Source: Zemynaea arenosa (GTDB lineage Bacteria > Pseudomonadota > Gammaproteobacteria > Burkholderiales > Burkholderiaceae_D). From it: a DNA stretch of 46,217 nucleotides. The translations under genes were made by a program, and so were the position numbers. The notes beneath the pieces are model-generated. The model saw only the letters and a list, made by a program, of their open reading frames with translations. It did not search any database and was not told the origin of the DNA. Shown piece by piece: positions 40,820 to 46,217 of the stretch; the first letter of the stretch is position 1, and each line of letters opens with the position of its first letter. The DNA is taken from assembly GCF_004614185.1 (NCBI RefSeq), contig NZ_SPVF01000015.1, positions 1 through 46,217 of the forward strand, given 5' to 3'.

Positions 40820-41673
40820 TTGCCAGCTCCGTTCAGGAAAATATTGTCCATGCGGTCCCACGCGAAGTCGCGCGTCAGGGCGCGAATGCGGTCTTCCATG
40901 CGGCCGATGTTGACGTAATGGCGGAAGCGCGTCTTCAGGCCCAGGCCTGCGGGGCGCGGCTGCTCCGTGTCGATCTCCCACGGGTGGAAGTAGAACACGG
41001 CGGCCTGGCCATCCTGCTGGTTCACGCGGTTCATCATCCAGCGCGAGAGCGGGTAAGGCAGCAGGCGGAAATAGCCGCCGCCCGCCGCGGGCAGGTTCTT
41101 CTGGCCGACGCGGATGGTAGTCACCGGCACCTCCAGCAGGCCATCCGGCCCATTCGGGCGGAAAGCGAAGCGCGGGGCTTCCGGCATGCCGTAGTGATCA
41201 TGCGCGATCGGGTAGATCGAGGAGCTGTACTTGTAGCCGGCTTCCTGCAGCGCATCGAGGGCCCACAGGTTCTGCGCGCCGATCGAGAACGACGGGGCGC
41301 GGTAGCCCAGCACCTGCTGGCCGCTCAAATCTTCCAGCAGCGCCTTGCTGCTCTTGATGTCCTGGTCGAATTCCGCGCGGTCCTGGTCGGAGGCGCGCAG
41401 GTGGCCGTAGCCGTGGCTGGCCAGTTCGTGCCCGCCCGCGGCGATGCGGCGCACCACCTGCGGGTAGCGCTCCGCGATCCAGCCGAGCGTGAAGAACGTG
41501 GCCTTCACATTCGCGGCATCCAGGATGCCGAGAATGCGGTCCATGTTGCGCTCGACGCGGCACTCGCGCTCGGGCCAGCTGTCGCGCGAAATGTGCGGCG
41601 CGAAGGCCGAGACCTGGAAGTAGTCTTCCACGTCGCAGGTCATCGCATTCCGGATGCGCACCTTCATGTCCAT
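40816..41673 (-). CDS. XrtA system polysaccharide deacetylase
   Basis: This 285-residue NodB-fold protein carries MTCDVEDYFQVSAF (catalytic and metal Asp) near residue 10 and HELASHGYGH (metal His pair) near residue 80. These are the diagnostic motifs of the XrtA-associated deacetylase (TIGR03006 type). It is expected to deacetylate the exopolysaccharide or its lipid-linked precursor. No signal peptide is apparent. ATG at 41673 was chosen over ATG 41667 because GGAG lies eight bases upstream; both are possible. It follows wecB by 14 bases. Confidence 0.94.
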   Translation of the reverse strand: MDMKVRIRNAMTCDVEDYFQVSAFAPHISRDSWPERECRVERNMDRILGILDAANVKATFFTLGWIAERYPQVVRRIAAGGHELASHGYGHLRASDQDRAEFDQDIKSSKALLEDLSGQQVLGYRAPSFSIGAQNLWALDALQEAGYKYSSSIYPIAHDHYGMPEAPRFAFRPNGPDGLLEVPVTTIRVGQKNLPAAGGGYFRLLPYPLSRWMMNRVNQQDGQAAVFYFHPWEIDTEQPRPAGLGLKTRFRHYVNIGRMEDRIRALTRDFAWDRMDNIFLNGAGK

Positions 41674-41687
41674 GACGGGGACTCCGT

Positions 41688-42842
41688 TCAGGCAGCGGCG
41701 ATGGTGCAGCCGCGCTGCATCCACGCCAGCACTTCGGCGGCGATGCGCTCGGAGGCGCGGCCATCCCAGAACTGCGGCACGCGGCCGGCCTTGCCGCCGT
41801 TGGCCATGACATCCTCGTACGCGGCCATGATCTTTTGCGGATCCTGGCCGGCGATGGTGTTGGTGCCTTCGTCCACCGTGATCGGGCGCTCGGTGTTGTT
41901 GCGCAGGGTGATGCAGGGCGTGCCCAGCGCGGTGGTCTCTTCCTGGATGCCGCCGGAGTCGGTCAGCACGACGCGCGCGTCCTTCATCAGGCCGAGCATC
42001 TCCAGGTAGCCCATCGGCGGCAGCAGCAGTACATCGGAACGGTCGACCAGGTGCGACAGGCCGAACTTGTCGATCATGCCGCGGGTACGCGGGTGCACCG
42101 GGAAGATGATCGGCGTGCGCTCGGCGATTTTCGCGGCCGTTTCCAGCAGCGCCTTGAGCACGGCCGGGTCGTCGACGTTGGACGGGCGGTGCAGCGTGAG
42201 CACGGCGTAGCCAGCCTTCCCCTTCAGGAAATCGGGGCGTCCATGGTCCGCACAGATCTGCGTCGTCGGCACCGCGCGCTCCAGGTTGCGGCGCAGGGTG
42301 TCGATCATTACGTTGCCGACGAAGTGGATACGGCCATCCGCGATCCCTTCGCGCAGCAGGTTGGCCTTACCCGATTCCTCGGTGGTGAACAGCAGGTCCG
42401 AGATCTGGTCGGTCAGCACGCGGTTGATCTCTTCCGGCATGGCGCGGTCGCCGCTGCGCAGGCCTGCTTCCACGTGGATGACGGGCACGCCCTTCTTGGT
42501 CGCGACCAGCGCGCAGGCGATGGTGGAATTCACGTCGCCGACCACCAGCACGGCGGTCGGCTGGACCTCGTCCAGCGCCGGTTCGAACTTCTTCATCACG
42601 TCCGCGGTCTGCACGGCGTGCGAGCCGGAGCCCACTTCCAGGTTGATGTCCGGGTCGGGAATGCCGAGGGCCTGGAAGTACTGGTGGTTCATGGCCACGT
42701 CGTAGTGCTGGCCAGTGTGGACCAGCTTCACGTCCACCTTCGGCTGCAGGGCGGAGAAGGCGGCCATGATCGGCGCCATCTTCATGAAGTTCGGGCGTGC
42801 GCCGACGACGCACAGGAGGCTGAAATTGTTCTCGTTATTCAT
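41688..42842 (-). CDS. wecB: UDP-N-acetylglucosamine 2-epimerase (non-hydrolysing)
   Basis: This 384-residue cytoplasmic enzyme interconverts UDP-GlcNAc and UDP-ManNAc, supplying an amino-sugar precursor. Visible motifs are VVGARPNFMKMAPI near the N terminus, HVEAGLRSGDRAMPEEINR, VGNVMIDTL, and the C-terminal LTDSGGIQEETTALGTPCI with NNTERP. Length fits the family. Its start overlaps the ATPase stop by eight bases. Together with the amidotransferase and two deacetylases it suggests an amino-sugar- or uronamide-containing polymer. Confidence 0.95.
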   Translation of the reverse strand: MNNENNFSLLCVVGARPNFMKMAPIMAAFSALQPKVDVKLVHTGQHYDVAMNHQYFQALGIPDPDINLEVGSGSHAVQTADVMKKFEPALDEVQPTAVLVVGDVNSTIACALVATKKGVPVIHVEAGLRSGDRAMPEEINRVLTDQISDLLFTTEESGKANLLREGIADGRIHFVGNVMIDTLRRNLERAVPTTQICADHGRPDFLKGKAGYAVLTLHRPSNVDDPAVLKALLETAAKIAERTPIIFPVHPRTRGMIDKFGLSHLVDRSDVLLLPPMGYLEMLGLMKDARVVLTDSGGIQEETTALGTPCITLRNNTERPITVDEGTNTIAGQDPQKIMAAYEDVMANGGKAGRVPQFWDGRASERIAAEVLAWMQRGCTIAAA

Positions 42843-43863
42843 GATGGTCGTGCGGGATGTTCGAGTTCGGGTTGGTGCCGACGATTTTTTTCAGGATGGC
42901 GAGCACGGAGACAATCGACTTCTCCAGGCGCACCATGCGCTCGTCCATGACGGTGGGTTCGGGCGCTGCCTGCAGGGCCGCCAGTTCGTGCGGTTCCAGC
43001 GCAGCCACCTGCAGGGTCGGCGCGGCCTCGGCGGCATCCTTGCCGGGCACCACGTACTCCTGCTCGATGTCGCGGATCACGTCGGCGACCTGCTCCTCGC
43101 TGAAAGCGTGCAGCTCTTCCAGGTAGCCATTGAGCAGCAAGCGGTCGCACAGCGTATTGACCTTGCGCGGGATGCCGCCCGTGTATTCGTGTATGGCGTC
43201 GTAGGCGCCCTGGGTGAAGGACGGGTCGCCCTTCCAGCCCACGGTGCTCAAACGGTGCTCGATGTAGGCGCGGGTTTCGCCCGCATCCATCGGGCCCAGA
43301 TGGTAGGTCGCGATCACGCGCTGGCGCAGCTGCGCCATGCTGGCACTGTGCAGGGTGCCGCGGAACTCGGGCTGGCCCAGCAGGAAGGTCTGGAGCAGCG
43401 ACTTGTCGTCGGTCTGGAAGTTGGACAGCATGCGCAGTTCCTCGACCGCGCGCGGGGTCAGATTCTGCGCTTCGTCCACCACCAGCAGGGCGCGCTTGCC
43501 CTGCTGGTCGCAGGAGCGCAGGAACTGCTCCAGACGGGTCAGCAGCGCGGTCTTGCTGGCGTCTTCGTACGGCAGGCCGAAGGCGGCGACCACGGTGCGC
43601 AGCGTGTCCTCGGAGTTGAGGTGGGTGTTGACCACGTGCGCGGCCACGATCTGCTCGGACTCCAGCTGCTTGAACAGGTTGCGCACCAGGGTGGTCTTGC
43701 CCGCGCCGACTTCACCGGTGATGACGATGAAGCCCTCGCCCTGCGACAGGCCGTACTCCAGGTAGGCCATGGCGCGCTTGTGGCCCTTGGACCCGAAGAA
43801 GAAGTTGGGATCGGGCCTCAGCCGGAAAGGCTTGGCGCTGAGACCATAATAGGTTTCGTACAT
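42835..43863 (-). CDS. XrtA-associated ATPase (ExeA/GspA-like)
   Basis: This 342-residue AAA-type ATPase has Walker A GEVGAGKTT at residues 50-58 and Walker B LLVVDEAQNL near 130. It opens MYETYYGLSAKPFRLRPDPN, typical of the general-secretion ATPase family tied to exosortase A (TIGR03015 type). It probably organises or energises assembly of the export machinery at the inner membrane, but its exact role is unproven. No membrane segment is obvious. It lies 30 bases after the outer-membrane protein gene. Confidence 0.93.
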   Translation of the reverse strand: MYETYYGLSAKPFRLRPDPNFFFGSKGHKRAMAYLEYGLSQGEGFIVITGEVGAGKTTLVRNLFKQLESEQIVAAHVVNTHLNSEDTLRTVVAAFGLPYEDASKTALLTRLEQFLRSCDQQGKRALLVVDEAQNLTPRAVEELRMLSNFQTDDKSLLQTFLLGQPEFRGTLHSASMAQLRQRVIATYHLGPMDAGETRAYIEHRLSTVGWKGDPSFTQGAYDAIHEYTGGIPRKVNTLCDRLLLNGYLEELHAFSEEQVADVIRDIEQEYVVPGKDAAEAAPTLQVAALEPHELAALQAAPEPTVMDERMVRLEKSIVSVLAILKKIVGTNPNSNIPHDHHE

Positions 43864-43893
43864 CGTCGTATTCCTGAAGCGTCCTGGAGGTCG

Positions 43894-45465
43894 TCAGAGC
43901 TGCAGCGAGAGCGCTGCCGCTACGGCGTTTTCGGTGTAGTCGCGGGCGCCGCCGCCGAGGGTGCCGATCACGTGGCGCACCTCGACCGATCCGCGCAGCT
44001 TGGGTTTGAACTGGCTGGACATCCCGAGGCGCACGGCGCGGTTCTTGTCGTCGCGTTCCACGGTGAGGGACTTGGTGCGGCTGGCGGTCAGGCCCAGGTT
44101 GACGGCGCTACGGGCGTTGAGCTGCCAGTTCCACATGCCGGTCAAGCCCTGCATGCGGGTGTCGTCATTGGTGTTGTCGCGCACGGAACCGAGCAGCGCG
44201 CTGTCCGATTCGATCGCGGACAGCGCGTGGCGGCGGGTATCGACCGCGGTCACCACCACGCTGGAACGGGCCGCACGCCAGGCCGCCGAGGCCTGAAATT
44301 CCTTCTGCAGGATGTAGCGGTTGGACAGGTAGCTGATGCTGTCGGTGAGCGAGGGAGGCAGGCCGGTGGCCTTGATGTAGGCCTGCACGGCGGCGGCGCG
44401 CTGCGCGGCATCCGGAATCTGGGAGCGGAACAGGTTGTCCAGCAGCGCGGCGGTGTCGAAGGCAGCGGGCAGCGTCATCTGCGAGCGCATGGTCGTCACT
44501 TCTTCCGAGTAGCCGATGTTCCACGAGGTCTGGCGGCTGCGGTGCAGGGCCGAGAGCTCGTAGGTCTTGCCGAAGAAGCGGTGGCCGAAGCTGGCCTTGA
44601 CCGCGGTGCGGGTGCTCGGCACCCAGCTGAAGCCGGTGCTCCAGAAGGCGCCGGTGGTGTCGCCGCCAGGCCCCGCGAAGCTGTACTTGTCGTAGCCGCC
44701 GGAGCCGGTCAGGCTGAAGGTGCGGCTGGCGGACCAGCTGAGGTTCACGCTCTCGGTGGTGCTGCTGCTCTTGCCGGCCTTGTCGTCGTCGATGACCTGG
44801 CGCGAGCCCTGCGCGCTCCAGCCGAAGCGGGTGAAACTGGGGCCGCTGGCCAGCGAGAAGGAGGCGGTGTCGCCGCCGCTCTGGCCGAAGCCGACCTGGC
44901 GCCCGCCGCCCACGTGGTCGTGCACGTAGCGCAGCTGGCCGGTGGCGAAGGCGCCGAAGCGGTGCACCACGTAGGGCGACAGGCGCCAGGTGCGGATCTC
45001 GGTGCGGTTGGCGGAGGCGTAGGGATTGTCGTTGATCTGCTGGCCGAACGGCGACACAGCCTGCTGGCCGATGGTGCCGCCGGCGTCGAAGAACAGCAGG
45101 TCGTCCACCAGGATGCTGTGCAGGTCCGCGTTGAGCTGGTTGGAGTGGTTCTGCACCCCGTCATGCTCGTCGCTGGACTTGAAGTAGCGGTAGGCATATT
45201 CGGCGCGCATCTTCAGGCGCCGGCTGTTGCTGTACAGGCCGATGCTGGGCGCGATCTCGGTGACCCAGGCGGAGCGCCGGGCGTCATCGTTTTGCAAGGA
45301 GACGTTGTCGGTCCAGGTCTCGCGCACTTCGACCGAGGGCAGCACCTTGACTTCCGCGCGGGCGGCCGGCGCGAGCGCGCACAGCGCCAGCACCGCCAGG
45401 GCGATGGGCGCGCGCTGCAGCCTCGCGGACGCCGGTCCGCGCGAATCAGCCATAGTGGTAGTCAT
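43894..45465 (-). CDS. XrtA-associated outer-membrane beta-barrel protein (TIGR03016 type)
   Basis: This 523-residue protein has a signal peptide (hydrophobic LALAVLALCALAPAARA-like stretch, cleavage after about residue 37) and long amphipathic strands with alternating polar and hydrophobic residues through to the terminal SLQL. It matches the outer-membrane family coded beside exosortase A and is presumably part of the polysaccharide export route. ATG at 45465 overlaps the kinase gene by 20 bases; a second ATG at 45453 is an alternative, and neither has a strong Shine-Dalgarno. Confidence 0.9.
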   Translation of the reverse strand: MTTTMADSRGPASARLQRAPIALAVLALCALAPAARAEVKVLPSVEVRETWTDNVSLQNDDARRSAWVTEIAPSIGLYSNSRRLKMRAEYAYRYFKSSDEHDGVQNHSNQLNADLHSILVDDLLFFDAGGTIGQQAVSPFGQQINDNPYASANRTEIRTWRLSPYVVHRFGAFATGQLRYVHDHVGGGRQVGFGQSGGDTASFSLASGPSFTRFGWSAQGSRQVIDDDKAGKSSSTTESVNLSWSASRTFSLTGSGGYDKYSFAGPGGDTTGAFWSTGFSWVPSTRTAVKASFGHRFFGKTYELSALHRSRQTSWNIGYSEEVTTMRSQMTLPAAFDTAALLDNLFRSQIPDAAQRAAAVQAYIKATGLPPSLTDSISYLSNRYILQKEFQASAAWRAARSSVVVTAVDTRRHALSAIESDSALLGSVRDNTNDDTRMQGLTGMWNWQLNARSAVNLGLTASRTKSLTVERDDKNRAVRLGMSSQFKPKLRGSVEVRHVIGTLGGGARDYTENAVAAALSLQL

Positions 45466-46217
45466 AGGTTTCGGTACCGGGGAACTCGCGCGTCTTGTTG
45501 TAGATGAGGTTGACGTTGGCGAGGCCCTCGAGCTGGCGCAGCGAGTCCTTGACGGCGTGCTGGGTGGTGCGTTCGGCTTCCACCACCACGCAGATCTGGC
45601 CCATGTGGGCGGCCAGCACGTGCGCTTCGGAGGTCAGCAGCAGCGGCGGCGAATCGAAGATCACGATCCGGTCCGGGTAACGGTTGGCGATCTCGTACAC
45701 CAGGTGGCTCATGGCCTGGGAGGCCAGCAGTTCGGTGGCGCGCGGGTTGCTGGTGCCGGCGGGCAGCAGGGTCAAGGTGTTGACGTTGGTGCGCAGCATG
45801 ACATCCGCCATGTCCAGCTTGTCGTCGAGCAGGATATCCATCAGGCCGCGCTGGGCCGGCAGGCCGAGGGTGCGCAGCACGGACGGGCGGGCCACGTCGG
45901 CGTCGACCAGCAGCACGCGGGTGTCCAGTTCCATGGCGATGCTCATGGCCAGGTTGATCGCGCAGAAGGTCTTGCCTTCCCCTGGCAGCGAGCTGGTCAC
46001 CATGATCAGGTTGGCCGGCGGATTCTTCGGGTCACGCGCGGCCTGGGCGCGCTTGAGCAGCGGGCGCTTGATGATGCGGAAGTCCTCGACCAGCGGGGTC
46101 CGGCCGCCGGCGGCGGTGACCAGGCCCATCTCCTGCATGCGGACCAGGTCGAGCTCGACCGAGCGGGTGGTAATGCGGGCGGCCGGGACCGGCGCGGTGG
46201 CCGGCGCAGCCACAGCC
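45446..46217 (-). CDS. XrtA-locus tyrosine autokinase, C-terminal part (cut by window edge)
   Basis: The last 257 codons of a BY-kinase/CpsD-type ATPase are present; the frame stays open to the edge, so its start lies outside. The P-loop SSLPGEGKTFCAINLA is followed by VLLVDADVARPSV (Walker A-prime) and IVIFDSPPLLL (Walker B). The C-terminal end has three tyrosines in TETYDYHYG, a likely autophosphorylation cluster. This matches the tyrosine autokinase of exosortase/PEP-CTERM loci (TIGR03018 type), which regulates polymer length and export with a Wzc-like partner outside the window. The stop overlaps the outer-membrane gene. Confidence 0.92.
   Translation of the reverse strand, partial: AVAAPATAPVPAARITTRSVELDLVRMQEMGLVTAAGGRTPLVEDFRIIKRPLLKRAQAARDPKNPPANLIMVTSSLPGEGKTFCAINLAMSIAMELDTRVLLVDADVARPSVLRTLGLPAQRGLMDILLDDKLDMADVMLRTNVNTLTLLPAGTSNPRATELLASQAMSHLVYEIANRYPDRIVIFDSPPLLLTSEAHVLAAHMGQICVVVEAERTTQHAVKDSLRQLEGLANVNLIYNKTREFPGTETYDYHYG

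Noticed and set aside
42715..45507. 930-codon open frame on the plus strand across three XrtA genes
   Set aside because: It spans three well-supported genes on the other strand and has low-complexity Arg/Gly/His/Val composition.
27771..46217. PEP-CTERM substrate protein in or beside the XrtA operon
   Set aside because: None of the genes ends in a PEP motif followed by a transmembrane helix and basic tail; the OmpA pair also lacks it.

Overview
The window is GC-rich chromosomal DNA. Its gene content and sequence style point to a betaproteobacterium of the Oxalobacteraceae (Massilia, Telluria or Duganella type). The pointers are a complete exosortase A (XrtA/PEP-CTERM) exopolysaccharide locus, a Flp pilin with its own small prepilin peptidase, a fused isobutyryl-CoA mutase and a TonB-dependent sugar-uptake locus. 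No rRNA, tRNA, CRISPR array or insertion sequence was seen. This is a sequence-only judgement; no search was run.

Layout. (1) 1-1221, minus strand: Flp pilin, terminator, prepilin peptidase, then the start of an ATPase-like gene cut by the window edge. (2) 1530-3867: a diguanylate cyclase (GGEEF, I-site present) and a DUF3391/HD-GYP phosphodiesterase, convergent. (3) 3996-12090, plus strand: LysR regulator, a 1179-residue indolepyruvate ferredoxin oxidoreductase and IcmF. IcmF is preceded by a 20-bp palindrome touching a TATAAT box and followed by a strong terminator; two tandem YCII proteins come next. (4) 13069-24177: an alpha-glucobiose (maltose, kojibiose or trehalose type) utilisation locus. 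The minus strand carries LacI, GH65 phosphorylase, beta-phosphoglucomutase, MFS transporter and a second LacI. The plus strand carries a TonB-dependent receptor and an exported GH65 enzyme. ATGTTATCGATAACAT operators lie in the divergent region and, unusually, inside the first codons of the phosphorylase gene. (5) 24244-27701: small proteins of unknown function and two tandem OmpA-family proteins. This part contains the most unusual element of the window: a 149-aa protein (ribbon-helix-helix-like N terminus, RAMA/DUF2924-like C terminus) flanked on both sides by arrays of AAAGAGTGC/GCACTCTTT repeats whose centres are spaced at near-integer multiples of about 10.4 bp. (6) 46217-27771, minus strand: a tightly packed 15-gene XrtA operon. 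It runs from tyrosine autokinase (partial), outer-membrane protein, ATPase, WecB, deacetylase, FemAB, glycosyltransferase, XrtA-EpsI fusion, glycosyltransferase, amidotransferase, two glycosyltransferases, CapK-like ligase and O-glycosylation ligase to a second deacetylase.

How the genes work together. The sugar locus appears to import an alpha-linked disaccharide or oligosaccharide through the TonB receptor and the MFS carrier. It would split part of it outside the cytoplasm with the exported GH65 and phosphorolyse the rest to beta-glucose 1-phosphate, which the mutase turns into glucose 6-phosphate. The XrtA operon should build and export an exopolysaccharide and sort PEP-CTERM proteins, but no PEP-CTERM substrate lies in the window. 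The cyclase/phosphodiesterase pair, the Flp pilin and the exopolysaccharide locus together suggest a surface-attachment lifestyle (inference).
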